Source: Candidatus Aquabacterium excrementipullorum (GTDB lineage Bacteria > Pseudomonadota > Gammaproteobacteria > Burkholderiales > Burkholderiaceae_C). Taken from it: a DNA stretch of 64,000 bases. A model generated the notes under the pieces. That model saw only the letters and a program-made list of their open reading frames with translations, was not told where the DNA came from and made no database searches. Location of the stretch: positions 1 through 64,000 of the forward strand of contig DXIO01000147.1 in the NCBI GenBank assembly GCA_019112875.1, written 5' to 3'. Shown here one piece after another: positions 36,870-46,477 of this stretch. The translations under genes were made by a program, and so were the position numbers. The first letter of the stretch is position 1; each line of letters starts with the position of its first letter.

Positions 36870-38129
36870 TCAGGCTGCCGCGGCAGAGTTTTCGTCATGC
36901 TCCGTGTCGGTCTGGGCCATGACCAGGCGCCCCTTGCCCTCGTGCTTGGCCCGGTACATGGCGGCATCGGCGCGTTGCACCAGTTCCGCGTCGGCCTCGC
37001 GTCCGTCGTACACCACCGCGCCGATGCTCGGCGTCACGGCGATGTGGTGGCCTCCGATGGCGTAGGCCTCGCTCAGGCAGGTCAGGATGCGCTGGCCCAT
37101 GCGCTGGATGTCATGGGTGGTGCCGGCGGCTTCCAGGATCAGCGTGAACTCGTCGCCGCCCATGCGGCAGACGATGTCGGTGGTACGCACGCAGGCCTGC
37201 AACCGCCGCGCTACCTGCACCAGCAACTCGTCGCCCACCTGGTGGCCATGGCGGTCGTTCACGCCCTTGAAGCCGTCCAGGTCCACGCACATGATGGCCA
37301 GCGTCTTCGGATGCCGGCGGGTGCGTGCTGTCGCGCGAAAGAGCTGCTCGCCGAAGGCGCGCCGGTTGGGCAAGCCGGTCAGGCTGTCATGCCGGGCCTG
37401 GTCGGCCATGGCACGCAGCTGTTCCTTCAGCGGGTTCACGTCCTGGAAGACGCGGCAGTGGTGGGTGATGCGGCCCTGGGCATCGCGGATGGCGTTCACG
37501 CTCAGCCACAGGTCCTGTTGCTCGCCACCGGCCGTGGCCAGGCTGGATTCGCCCGACCAGCGGCGGCCTTCGCGCAAGGCGGTGTCCAGCTCGGGCAGGT
37601 GGGTGCCTCGCAGTGGCGCCATGCCCAACAGTTCCGCGGGTTTGCCCAGCACCTCGGTGGGCTCGCGGCCGCTCAAGGTGACGAAGGCAGGGTTGACCAT
37701 CACGATGCGGTCGAGCGCATCCGTCACGGCCATGGCCGCTCCTGATTGATCGAACGCTGCTTCCAGCAAGCGTGCGCCTTGCTGAGCACGTGCATCCTGG
37801 ATGGTCGATGGCTTGCTCGCCGATGAGGATGCCGTACCTGTTTCGGCCTGCTCCAACTGCCCCAACTGCCCGGTGACACCGAGGACCAAGGGGGGCGCGG
37901 GAGTGTGTGCATCCCGCGACCACTGTCGCCAGGCCAGCAGGCCCGCACCCAGGGTGATGACGGCCAGTCCGGCGGGCAGAGGCCAGGCGAGTTGGGCATG
38001 GAAGGCGCAGGCCAGTGCATAGCCACTGAGGGCCAAAAGGACGCCCGTGGCGAGGCAAGAGATCAAAAAAGGCAAACCCGGCTGGCGGCTGGGTGCTGCC
38101 ATGGTCGACGGCGAAGAAGACGTGGACAT
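36870..38129 (-). CDS. PAS-GGDEF diguanylate cyclase
   Basis: Membrane-anchored c-di-GMP synthase of 419 residues. Two hydrophobic segments lie at residues 20-65, followed by a PAS domain (AAFDQSGAAMAVTDALDRIV near 130) and a GGDEF domain from about 255. The active-site motif MGGDEF is intact, and the RxxD inhibitory site (RTTD) sits five residues before it, so product inhibition is expected. Metal-binding Asp lies in CVDLDGFKGVND. I start at ATG 38129 (MSTSSSPSTM), which follows GGGGT; the open frame continues upstream into antisense of the kinase gene and is not coding there. It is divergent from the kinase gene. Confidence 0.92.
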   Translation of the reverse strand: MSTSSSPSTMAAPSRQPGLPFLISCLATGVLLALSGYALACAFHAQLAWPLPAGLAVITLGAGLLAWRQWSRDAHTPAPPLVLGVTGQLGQLEQAETGTASSSASKPSTIQDARAQQGARLLEAAFDQSGAAMAVTDALDRIVMVNPAFVTLSGREPTEVLGKPAELLGMAPLRGTHLPELDTALREGRRWSGESSLATAGGEQQDLWLSVNAIRDAQGRITHHCRVFQDVNPLKEQLRAMADQARHDSLTGLPNRRAFGEQLFRATARTRRHPKTLAIMCVDLDGFKGVNDRHGHQVGDELLVQVARRLQACVRTTDIVCRMGGDEFTLILEAAGTTHDIQRMGQRILTCLSEAYAIGGHHIAVTPSIGAVVYDGREADAELVQRADAAMYRAKHEGKGRLVMAQTDTEHDENSAAAA

Positions 38130-38225
38130 GGACACCCCGGATGGAATGGGAAAAAGAGACAGTGCCTGGTTTTCGGACAAGCCCGGGCCCAACTTGAGCC
38201 GCAGCCCCTGGGGTAAGCTTTGAGG

Positions 38226-39830
38226 GTGAACCAAGCCACCGCTTCTTCCAGAGACGCCCTGCCAACCGGCACCCGGTTGATGGACTACGATATCGAAGGC
38301 CTGTTGGGCGTGGGTGGCTTCGGTCTGGTTTACCGCGCCCGTGACGCGGTATTGCAGCGCACCGTCGCCATCAAGGAATACCTGCCGTCGAACCTTGCCA
38401 TGCGGGGTGAACGCGGCGAGGTGATCCTGAAATCGCCGAATCACCAGGAGTCCTTCGCACTGGGCCTGCGCTCCTTCATCAACGAGGCGCGCCTGCTGGC
38501 CCGCTTCGATCACCCGTCGCTGGTGAAGGTGTTCCGCTTCTGGGAAGCCCAGGGCACGGCCTACATGGTGATGCCTTGCTACGAAGGCCCGACCTTGTAC
38601 GAGGTGCGCCGCGCGCTTGAAGGCCCGCCCGACGAGGCCTGGCTGCGTGCCCTGATGGACCCTCTGCTGGGCGCCCTGGACAGCCTGCACCGAGAGCAGG
38701 TCTACCACCGCGATGTCGCGCCCGACAACATCCTCGTGGTGGACGATCCTGATGCACCGCGGGGTATCCGCCCAGTGCTGCTGGATTTCGGCGCTGCCCG
38801 CCGCGTCATCACCGAGAGCTCGCAGGCACTCACCGCCATCCTCAAGCCCAGCTTCGCGCCCATCGAGCAGTACGCGGAAACCAGCCAGCTGCGCCAGGGC
38901 CCCTGGACGGACCTCTACGGCCTGGGCGCGGTCCTGCATTACTGCATCACCGGCCGCACGCCCGTGCCGGCCACAGCGCGTGCGGTACACGACGACCTGC
39001 CGGTGCTGAGCCAAATGGCCGGCGCATTGGCGCAGGATTTCGGGCGCAGCTACAGCCCGGCCTTGCTGGCCACCATCGACCAGGCCCTGGGCGTGCGCCC
39101 CGACGTCCGCCCTGCCTCCGTGGCCGCATGGCGGGAAGCCTTGCACGCCGAGCCCGGTCAAGCGTCCGCGCGGCGCGATGAGCAGCCCGCAACGGTGCCC
39201 ACGGCGCGGGCGGCCTGGTCGGAGCGCACCGTCATGGTCTCGCCGGGTGATGGCAAGCAGCGCCTGCGTACGGAGAGCGATTTCCCCACCACGCATGCTC
39301 TGGCGGCGAGTGGGCTGTTCGCCGGCCCTTCGCCTGCATCGATGCGCTGGTCACGAGGCGCTGTGCTGGGGATGGGTGGGCTGTTGCTGGCGGGGATCGT
39401 GGCATTGTCAAGCTGGTCACTGCACCGCCACCGCGAAGCTTCGGCGGGCGACGTTGCGGTGTCACAGGAGGCCACAGTCCAGGCGCCGACCGCCAAGTCG
39501 GGCCTGCGGCCCGTGCTGATGGAGTCAGCCGCGCAGGATGGTCAAAGTGCGGTCCCCGAGGCAACGCGAGATCCTGAGCAGGCGGGCAAGCCGAACAGCG
39601 CAGCGGCTTCCGGGGCCGTCAAGTTGGCCCGAGGGGGGGAGGCGGCCGAGCGTCCTGCGCGCGAACGCCTGCCGCTCAATCCGCGTCTGGCCTGCGGCGA
39701 CCGGGTCTTCATCGCCATGGCGATCTGCATGAAGAACTACTGCGGCAAGCCTGATTACAAGGGCCACGCCGAGTGCACCCGCATGCGCCAGCAGGAAGAA
39801 GCGCAGCGCAACCGCTACGACTTCAATTGA
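38226..39830 (+). CDS. Membrane-anchored Ser/Thr protein kinase
   Basis: Eukaryotic-type protein kinase of 534 residues. The kinase domain covers roughly residues 18-300 and is complete: glycine loop LLGVGGFGLVYRA, ATP-anchoring Lys in VAIKEYLP, catalytic loop YHRDVAPDNIL, metal motif LDFGAAR, and FAPIEQYAE in the substrate region. A membrane helix (GMGGLLLAGIVALSSWSL) lies near residue 380, followed by a periplasmic tail of about 140 residues with five Cys residues (CGDRVF, ICMKNYCG, ECTRM). Start options are GTG 38226 or TTG 38220. No phosphatase or FHA gene is adjacent, so substrate and signal are unknown. Confidence 0.88.
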   Translation: MNQATASSRDALPTGTRLMDYDIEGLLGVGGFGLVYRARDAVLQRTVAIKEYLPSNLAMRGERGEVILKSPNHQESFALGLRSFINEARLLARFDHPSLVKVFRFWEAQGTAYMVMPCYEGPTLYEVRRALEGPPDEAWLRALMDPLLGALDSLHREQVYHRDVAPDNILVVDDPDAPRGIRPVLLDFGAARRVITESSQALTAILKPSFAPIEQYAETSQLRQGPWTDLYGLGAVLHYCITGRTPVPATARAVHDDLPVLSQMAGALAQDFGRSYSPALLATIDQALGVRPDVRPASVAAWREALHAEPGQASARRDEQPATVPTARAAWSERTVMVSPGDGKQRLRTESDFPTTHALAASGLFAGPSPASMRWSRGAVLGMGGLLLAGIVALSSWSLHRHREASAGDVAVSQEATVQAPTAKSGLRPVLMESAAQDGQSAVPEATRDPEQAGKPNSAAASGAVKLARGGEAAERPARERLPLNPRLACGDRVFIAMAICMKNYCGKPDYKGHAECTRMRQQEEAQRNRYDFN

Positions 39831-39848
39831 GCTTTTTCTGAAGCCGGA

Positions 39849-40373
39849 TCAGGCCACGGCCTGATGCCGCTCGCGCATGGCCACCAGGGTCATCTGAAGC
39901 AGGCGGGCATCGCTGCTGGCGCGGTGGCGCGTGAGGTTGGCGCGCTTGGCCACCGACAGCTTCAGGTCGTGCCAGCGGTTGGCCTCGTTGTCGGTCAGCA
40001 GTGCACGCAGGTTGTCCAGCCGGAAGCTGGGCACGCTGTCGGCGGCGTCGTAGAGCTTGTTGAGCCAGGTGTAGTCGTGCGCCCAGGCGTCGGAGTAGAC
40101 CACCATGCCGCGCAGCCAGTCGTTCAGCGCCCTGGCCACCTCCAGGGGGCCGCGGCCATGCTGCTGCAGTTGATCCCGGGAAATGTGGTGGATGGCCGCC
40201 GCATTGGGATCCCAGTGCTGCCAGCCGGGCTCGGGCTTGACCAGCGAGCACCAGCTGCGGCCGTCCGGCATGATCACGCCCACCTCGATCGGGTAGCTGC
40301 CCAGCCCGAATCCCGAGGCCTCGATGTCCAGGATGGGGGGCGGCAGCCCCGGCGCAAACGTCTCGGATGTCAT
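39849..40373 (-). CDS. 3'-5' exonuclease, DEDDh (RNase T/DnaQ-like) family
   Basis: Small exonuclease of 174 residues. The DEDD acidic residues can be followed: Asp and Glu in ILDIEASGFG at the start, Asp in AWAHDYTWLNKLYD in the middle, and the final His and Asp in HRASSDARLL near the C-terminus. This is the DnaQ-like fold used in proofreading and RNA trimming; the substrate is not evident. It is convergent with the kinase gene, and the two stop codons are only 18 bp apart. Confidence 0.83.
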   Translation of the reverse strand: MTSETFAPGLPPPILDIEASGFGLGSYPIEVGVIMPDGRSWCSLVKPEPGWQHWDPNAAAIHHISRDQLQQHGRGPLEVARALNDWLRGMVVYSDAWAHDYTWLNKLYDAADSVPSFRLDNLRALLTDNEANRWHDLKLSVAKRANLTRHRASSDARLLQMTLVAMRERHQAVA

Positions 40374-41031
<658 letters not shown>

Positions 41032-41061
41032 TCCCGCTTCAGTGCTGACGCGGGCCTGCGA

Positions 41062-41700
41062 TCAGGTGCCGCGTGCCACGCCGCCCGGTGCTGCTGTGTC
41101 CTGCAGCTCCGGCGGCGTTTGTGCTTTCAGCGCCACAGCGGCCTCGTGCAGGCGGGTGAGCAGGCGTTCGATCTGGTCGTCCACCAGCAGCAGCTCCTGC
41201 ACGTCGGGCCACAGGAAACCCGATTCGCGGCTGCGTTCGATGAAGCGCAGCAGGTCGTCGTAGTAGCCCGCCACGTTCAGAAGGCCCAGCGGCTTGGCGT
41301 GGTAGCCCAGCTGGCGCCACGTCCAGATCTCGAAGATCTCTTCCATCGTGCCGATGCCGCCCGGCAGGGCCACGAAGGCGTCCGACTGCTGTGCCATCAG
41401 CTGCTTGCGCTGGTGCATGGAGTCGACCACCTGCAGCTCGGTCACACCGCCGTGGCCCAGCTCGCGCTGGATCAGCCGCTCGGGGATGACGCCGATCACG
41501 GGCGCGCCGGCCTGCAGCGCCGCGTTGGCCACCGTGCCCATCAGGCCGGTGCTGCCGCCGCCATAGACGAGACCCCAGCCCTGCGCGCCGATGAAGCTGC
41601 CGCAATCGCGGGCGGCCTGGGCGTGGCGCGCGTCCTCGCCATCGCGGGAGCCGCAGTACACACACACGGAAAAATCGGCACGGGGGGAAGCGTCGGTCAT
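41062..41700 (-). CDS. LOG family protein (TIGR00730, phosphoribohydrolase-like)
   Basis: Rossmann-type protein of 212 residues. Members release adenine-type bases from nucleoside monophosphates; in plants and some bacteria this produces cytokinins. The hallmark is ALPGGIGTMEEIFE near residue 120, preceded by GLVYGGGSTGLMGTVANAAL, which forms the nucleotide pocket. ATG 41700 overlaps the stop of the RDD gene by 4 nt (ATGA), so the two are translationally coupled and this is the last gene of a five-gene operon. The open frame extends upstream inside the RDD gene and is not coding. Confidence 0.9.
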   Translation of the reverse strand: MTDASPRADFSVCVYCGSRDGEDARHAQAARDCGSFIGAQGWGLVYGGGSTGLMGTVANAALQAGAPVIGVIPERLIQRELGHGGVTELQVVDSMHQRKQLMAQQSDAFVALPGGIGTMEEIFEIWTWRQLGYHAKPLGLLNVAGYYDDLLRFIERSRESGFLWPDVQELLLVDDQIERLLTRLHEAAVALKAQTPPELQDTAAPGGVARGT

Positions 41701-42236
41701 GGTCGGGTATCGATCACACGTGTGCGGCACAGCACATCGTGCAGAAATTGGCGTTGGGGCAGGAAGAAACTCAGCACGGCATAGGCCACGACCCACAGGG
41801 CCAGCAGGCTGCCGATCGGCTTGCCCTGGTGCCACTGGGCTGTCCATGCCACTGCGAGGGCGGGGCCGAACCACAACCATGACAGCAGGGCTCGGGCCGT
41901 GGCTTGGGGCAGGGTGGGCGGCAAGCCGTCCTGGCGTACCAGGCGCACGTGCCAGGTCTTCATGGCCAGGGTCTGGCCGCCGTGCGTCCAGAACCAGATG
42001 AAGTACATCGACAGCACCAGGAACAGGATGGCCTGCAGCCCTTCGCGGCCGGTCAGGGCATGGCGCTGTTGGGTGGCGATGCCGAACACCATGCCCACCA
42101 GCATGACCACGCCGAACAGCAGCACACCTTCATAGAGGAAGGCGGCCAACCGGCGCTTGAGGGGGGCGGCAGGGCCGGCGGCACGTTCGGCGCACTGGGC
42201 CAGCGTCAGGGGCGGAACAACGGGGGGGCGAAGCAT
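41697..42236 (-). CDS. RDD family membrane protein
   Basis: Small membrane protein of 179 residues with about four hydrophobic segments. The RDD signature region appears as LKRRLAAFLYEGVLLFGVVM near residue 26, with the usual GGQTLAMKTWHVRLVRQDG loop in the middle; the second Asp of the classic Arg-Asp-Asp pattern is replaced (FLYEG here). The function of the family is uncertain; some members exchange sodium or lithium for protons. It lies 46 nt downstream of the DUF3106 gene. Confidence 0.82.
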   Translation of the reverse strand: MLRPPVVPPLTLAQCAERAAGPAAPLKRRLAAFLYEGVLLFGVVMLVGMVFGIATQQRHALTGREGLQAILFLVLSMYFIWFWTHGGQTLAMKTWHVRLVRQDGLPPTLPQATARALLSWLWFGPALAVAWTAQWHQGKPIGSLLALWVVAYAVLSFFLPQRQFLHDVLCRTRVIDTRP

Positions 42237-42282
42237 GCCGGGGAGGATAACCGCAGGCCGAGAGGCCCCGGTGCCATCGACA

Positions 42283-43107
42283 TCAAGGATTGGCCGTTTT
42301 GGCGGCGGTGGACGGCGGCGCCGGACGTTGCACGGGCGTCATGCCGGCGCCTTGCGAGCCCTTGCGCGGCAGCAGGGTGGCCGGATCCACAAAATTCTTG
42401 GTGGCGGCGATCTTGGGCAGGCCGGTGTGCTGATGCAGCGGCGGCGTGGCCGCCTGCGTCACCAGCGACGTGGTGGCACCGGGGCCGGCCTTCACCACGG
42501 CGGGCGCGACCACTTCGGGCGAGGGCGCGGAGCGCGTGGGATTGGGCACCAGGTTCGCCTTCGTGCCCGAAGACGGCCGCTGGCGACCCTTGAGCGCGGC
42601 TTGCTGCGAGGCCTCGCGCGGGCCGGGTTCGGCATCCGGCAACACCACGGGCTTCTGCTTGCGGCGGGCCTGCTGGGCGAGCTTCTGCTTTTCTTCAGAG
42701 GGCAGGGCCTGGTAGGCCTCCCACTTCTGCTGGCGCTCCTGGGGTGTGAGCTGGCGGGTGTTCTGGAAGCGCAGCCGGGCTTCGCCGCGCTGCTGGGCGG
42801 GCAGTTGCGACCATTGCGTCATGCGGTCCTGCATGCGCTTTTGCTCCACGGCCGAGAGGCGCGGAAAGCGATTGGCCACGTTGGTCCACTTGTCGCGGCT
42901 GGTGCTGTCCAGCGTGTGCCACTGGGCGGCCAGCGGGCTCAGGGCCTTTTTCTGGGCAGGCGTGAGGGCGGCCCAGCTGCTGTCCACGGGCTGCAAGGCC
43001 GCCGTGCGTGGTGTGCCTGGTTGGGCCTGCGAGTGCCCGGCTTGCAGCAAGGCCAGCGCGATCAACAGGCCGGCACCCGCTGAGCGCAGAACGGTGCTGG
43101 TGCGCAT
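42283..43107 (-). CDS. DUF3106 domain-containing secreted protein
   Basis: Exported protein of 274 residues with a signal peptide (VLRSAGAGLLIALALLQAG, cleavage near SQA-Q). The DUF3106 region has repeated short helices with the pattern WAALTPAQKKALSPLAAQW, WTNVANRFPRLSAVEQKRMQ and LTPQERQQKWEAYQALPSEE. The C-terminal 120 residues are Pro/Ala/Thr-rich and probably disordered. ATG 43107 has a strong GAGGGG 7 nt upstream. It follows the DUF3619 gene by 11 nt. Function unknown; the helical repeats recall periplasmic proteins that sense stress, but that is a guess. Confidence 0.85.
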   Translation of the reverse strand: MRTSTVLRSAGAGLLIALALLQAGHSQAQPGTPRTAALQPVDSSWAALTPAQKKALSPLAAQWHTLDSTSRDKWTNVANRFPRLSAVEQKRMQDRMTQWSQLPAQQRGEARLRFQNTRQLTPQERQQKWEAYQALPSEEKQKLAQQARRKQKPVVLPDAEPGPREASQQAALKGRQRPSSGTKANLVPNPTRSAPSPEVVAPAVVKAGPGATTSLVTQAATPPLHQHTGLPKIAATKNFVDPATLLPRKGSQGAGMTPVQRPAPPSTAAKTANP

Positions 43108-43118
43108 CGGGCGTCCCC

Positions 43119-43793
43119 TCATCGAGGCACGGGCGGCGGCAGCAGGGCCGCGGCGTCGCTGGGCATGGCGCCAGCAGCGGATGCATCGGGAGAGACGGCC
43201 GGGGCCAGATCCTCTGCCGAGGCCTGCTCGGCCTCCTGCATGGCGGGGCTCTCGGTGGCCTGGGGCTCGTCCGTCTTGAGGTATTCCTCGAAGCCTGGGT
43301 CGGCGTAGGCGGCTGGCGGCAGGTCGTCGGTCAACAGGGACATGTCCACGTCGGCGGCGGCCTGCACCTGCTCATGGCGGGTCCAGTCGCTCACGCCCCA
43401 CAGGCCGCCCACCAGGGCGATCAGGGGCAGGGCCGAGGCGAAGCGCCAGATCCAGGGCGTGGGGCCATCATCCTGGCGGCGCTGCTGATCGGCCTGCTGA
43501 AGATCGCGATGGCGCTGGCCGAAGGTGGGCGCACTGAAGCCGCCTGCCTGGCCCGCCAGGGCGAGTTCGGGCGAGGTGAGCGTCACGGCGCCGGCGGTGG
43601 CCGGGGCGGCCAGCGCACCCAGGCGGGCCTGCACGGCAGCGGCCACGGCCTGCTGTCGGGCGACACGCAGGCGCTCGCTGATGTCATGGGGCAGTTGGCG
43701 CGCGCCGTCTTCCAGCCGCGCCGTGACGCGCAGCGCGAAGCGGGCCTGCAAGGCCTCGGTCTGCGCGGGAGTCAGGTGAGATGGGGACGACAT
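43119..43793 (-). CDS. DUF3619 family membrane protein, possible anti-sigma factor
   Basis: A 224-residue protein of the DUF3619 family. A basic, helical cytoplasmic part (QTEALQARFALRVTARLEDG, LPHDISERLRVARQQAV) is followed by one membrane helix (ASALPLIALVGGLWGVSDW near residue 125) and an acidic periplasmic tail of about 90 residues. This single-helix topology and the position directly downstream (38 nt) of the sigma factor gene suggest an anti-sigma or sigma-modulating role, which is inference. In Burkholderiales this gene is commonly found between the sigma gene and a DUF3106 gene. Confidence 0.83.
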   Translation of the reverse strand: MSSPSHLTPAQTEALQARFALRVTARLEDGARQLPHDISERLRVARQQAVAAAVQARLGALAAPATAGAVTLTSPELALAGQAGGFSAPTFGQRHRDLQQADQQRRQDDGPTPWIWRFASALPLIALVGGLWGVSDWTRHEQVQAAADVDMSLLTDDLPPAAYADPGFEEYLKTDEPQATESPAMQEAEQASAEDLAPAVSPDASAAGAMPSDAAALLPPPVPR

Positions 43794-43831
43794 GATCGCT
43801 TCTGCAAAAAATCAAAAAATGAGGATGGATG

Positions 43832-44416
43832 TCACAAACCGATGCCGCGTGCCTTCAGGGCCTTGCCCAGCGAAGCGACCGCCCGGGAGCAGTGGGTTTT
43901 GACACTGCCCTCGGAGCAGCCCATCGCGGCTGCGGTTTCAGAAACATCCATTTCCTCCCAGTAACGCATCAGGAAGGCTTCCCGTTGACGGGGCGGCAAC
44001 TGGCCGATCTCTTCTTCGATGATGGCCAGTGTTTCGGTGCGTTGCGCCGTGTCCTCAGCACCTTCCGTGCCGCCGTCGTCGATCCTCAGGATGTCGAGCA
44101 GGTCGAAATCGCCATGCTCGTCGCCCTCGACCGCGGCCTCCAGGTCGCCCATGTTCTGAAAATGCGCGTTGCGCACCTTCTGGCGGCGAAACCAGTCCAG
44201 CGTGGCGTTGGACAGGATGCGCTGGAACAGCATCGGCCATTCGCTGGCGGGCCGGTCGGCGTAGCTGGTGCACAGCCGGATCATCGCGTCCTGCACGATG
44301 TCCAGGGCCGAATCATCGTCGCGGACGGCATAGGCCGTGCGCTTGAACGCCCGGCGCTCCACGCTGCTCAGGAACTCGTTGAGCTCGTCGGCGGTTGACA
44401 GGGGGACGTCGGTCAA
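43832..44416 (-). CDS. RNA polymerase sigma factor, ECF-type
   Basis: Alternative sigma factor of 194 residues with region 2 (FKRTAYAVRDDDSALDIVQDAM, then FQRILSNATLDWFRRQK for -10 recognition) and region 4 (LPPRQREAFLMRYWEEMDVSETAAAMGCSEGSVKTH, a helix-turn-helix for -35 recognition). An acidic linker of about 50 residues separates them. It heads a minus-strand operon with the DUF3619, DUF3106, RDD and LOG genes. Target promoters are unknown. Confidence 0.92.
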   Translation of the reverse strand: MTDVPLSTADELNEFLSSVERRAFKRTAYAVRDDDSALDIVQDAMIRLCTSYADRPASEWPMLFQRILSNATLDWFRRQKVRNAHFQNMGDLEAAVEGDEHGDFDLLDILRIDDGGTEGAEDTAQRTETLAIIEEEIGQLPPRQREAFLMRYWEEMDVSETAAAMGCSEGSVKTHCSRAVASLGKALKARGIGL

Positions 44417-44725
44417 GGAAATGCAGGGGCGGGAAACTGGGACGCGGGATTATGGCATCGCCCGCTTGACGCGGAGTATTCACATTGGTTATGAGTGATG
44501 CGATAATCTACGTCTTTGCGCCATCCCGATCTGGCCTGAGTCGACGCGCCGCGAGGCATTCACAAGCGTCGGTGGCAGGCCGCGCAGGCTTCGAATCCGC
44601 CTCACAAGGGCGAGCCCGGTGTCGATCCGTCGATGTCGGGCTGTGGTCAGGCTCCCAAAGAGCCGGGCTGTGAAGAGGGGCACCGATCGTTTTTCGTTAG
44701 AGAAAATCCGAAAGGTCGATTCATC
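44417..44725. other. Divergent region between the sigma factor and ilv operons
   Basis: A 309-bp gap. It contains a candidate promoter for ilvB and, further right, the ilvB ribosome binding site (AAAGG near 44710). I looked for a branched-chain-codon-rich leader peptide and attenuator in front of ilvB and saw neither; the 62-residue open frame at 44485-44673 has few Leu, Val or Ile codons and no terminator. Confidence 0.5.
44466..44495 (+). promoter_or_regulatory. Candidate promoter of the ilvBHC operon
   Basis: TTGACG (44466-44471) and TATGAG (44490-44495) are spaced by 18 bp, 230 bp before ilvB. The -35 is a 5 of 6 match and the -10 a 4 of 6 match. The long leader that would follow is unexplained. 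Confidence 0.35.
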
Positions 44726-46477
44726 ATGGACATGTCCCAAGGCAACGCGCACGGCAGCGCGGCCGAAATCCTCAATGGCTCCGACATCCTCGTGCGATGT
44801 CTGCAGGCCGAAAACGTCAAGTACATGTGGGGCTACCCCGGCGGTGCCGTCCTGTACATCTACGACGCCCTCTACAAGCAAGACACCATCGAGCACGTGC
44901 TGGTGCGCCACGAACAGGCCGCCGTGCACGCCGCTGACGGCTACGCACGCGCCACCGGCGACGTCGGCGTGGCCCTGGTCACCTCGGGCCCCGGCGTCAC
45001 CAATGCCATCACCGGCATCGCCACGGCCTACATGGACTCCATCCCGATGGTGATCATCACCGGCCAGGTGCCCACGCCCGCGATCGGCCTGGACGCCTTC
45101 CAGGAGTGCGACACCGTCGGCATCACGCGTCCGATCGTCAAGCACAACTTCCTGGTCAAGGACGTGGCCGAGCTGGCCACCACCCTGAAGAAGGCCTTCC
45201 ACATCGCGCGCACCGGTCGTCCGGGCCCCGTGGTGGTCGATATCCCGAAGGATGTGTCGCTCAAGACCACGGCTTTCCACTACCCCGAGTCGGTGGAAAT
45301 GCGCTCGTACAACCCGGTGCGCAAGGGCCACGGCGGCCAGATCCGCAAGGCCGTGCAGCTGCTGCTGGGCGCCAAGCGTCCCTACATCTACACCGGCGGC
45401 GGCGTGATCCTGGCGGAAGCCGCCAAGGAACTGCGCGAGCTGTGCGCGCTGCTGAACTACCCCTCCACCAGCACGCTGATGGGCCTGGGTGCGATCCCCG
45501 CGTCCGACCCGAACTTCCTGGGCATGCTGGGCATGCATGGCACGTACGAAGCCAACATGACCATGCAGAACGCCGACGTGGTGATCGCCGTGGGCGCCCG
45601 CTTCGACGACCGCGTGATCGGCAACCCCAAGCACTTCGCCCAGGTCGAGCGCAAGATCATCCACATCGACATCGACCCGTCGAGCATTTCCAAGCGCGTC
45701 AAGGTCGACATCCCCATCGTGGGCGATGTGAAGGACGTGCTGCAGGAGTTGATCGCCCAGATCAAGGAATCCACCCAGCGCCCCGACCAGAACGCCCTGG
45801 CCACCTGGTGGAACCAGGTCAACGAGTGGAAGAAGCGCGACTGCCTGAAGTACAAGCTCTCGGACGAGGTGATCAAGCCCCAGTTCGTGATCGAGAAGCT
45901 GACCGAGCTGACGCGTGGCACCGACCACTACATCACGTCCGACGTCGGCCAGCACCAGATGTTCGCCGCGCAGTTCTGCAAGTTCGAGGAGCCGCGCCGC
46001 TGGATCAACTCCGGTGGCCTGGGCACCATGGGTGTGGGCCTGCCCTACGCCATGGGCATCAAGCTGGCCAAGCCCGACGCCGACGTGTTCTGCGTGACCG
46101 GCGAAGGCTCGATCCAGATGTGCATCCAGGAGCTCTCGACCTGCCTGCAGTACAACACGCCGGTCAAGGTGCTGTCGCTCAACAACCGCTACCTGGGCAT
46201 GGTGCGCCAGTGGCAGCAGCTGGACTACGGCAGCCGCTACTCGCACAGCTACATGGACGCGCTGCCCGACTTCGTGAAGCTGGCCGAGGCCTATGGCCAC
46301 GTCGGCATGCTGATCGAGCGCCCGGGTGACGTCGAAGGCGCGCTGCGCGAGGCCATCAAGCTGAAAGACCGCACGGTGTTCCTGGACATCCGCACCGACC
46401 CGACGGAAAACGTCTGGCCGATGGTGCAGGCCGGCAAGGGCATCTCCGAGATGCTGCTGGGCTCCGAGGACCTGTGA
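44726..46477 (+). CDS. ilvB: Acetolactate synthase large subunit
   Basis: Thiamine-diphosphate enzyme (AHAS) that makes acetolactate or acetohydroxybutyrate, the first common step of valine, leucine and isoleucine synthesis. Length is 583 residues. Seen in order: VKYMWGYPGGAVLYIYDAL, the catalytic Glu in LVRHEQAAVHAADGYARA, GPGVTNAITGIATAYMDSIP, the FAD-binding middle domain (VGARFDDRVIGNPKHF), and the thiamine-diphosphate motif GEGSIQMCIQELSTCLQYN. ATG 44726 is preferred over an upstream in-frame start at 44633 because family similarity and a ribosome binding site begin there. ilvH and ilvC follow. The symbol ilvI would serve equally. Confidence 0.96.
   Translation: MDMSQGNAHGSAAEILNGSDILVRCLQAENVKYMWGYPGGAVLYIYDALYKQDTIEHVLVRHEQAAVHAADGYARATGDVGVALVTSGPGVTNAITGIATAYMDSIPMVIITGQVPTPAIGLDAFQECDTVGITRPIVKHNFLVKDVAELATTLKKAFHIARTGRPGPVVVDIPKDVSLKTTAFHYPESVEMRSYNPVRKGHGGQIRKAVQLLLGAKRPYIYTGGGVILAEAAKELRELCALLNYPSTSTLMGLGAIPASDPNFLGMLGMHGTYEANMTMQNADVVIAVGARFDDRVIGNPKHFAQVERKIIHIDIDPSSISKRVKVDIPIVGDVKDVLQELIAQIKESTQRPDQNALATWWNQVNEWKKRDCLKYKLSDEVIKPQFVIEKLTELTRGTDHYITSDVGQHQMFAAQFCKFEEPRRWINSGGLGTMGVGLPYAMGIKLAKPDADVFCVTGEGSIQMCIQELSTCLQYNTPVKVLSLNNRYLGMVRQWQQLDYGSRYSHSYMDALPDFVKLAEAYGHVGMLIERPGDVEGALREAIKLKDRTVFLDIRTDPTENVWPMVQAGKGISEMLLGSEDL

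Noticed and set aside
44485-44673. 62-codon open frame as an ilv leader peptide
   Set aside because: Few branched-chain codons and no attenuator hairpin before ilvB.
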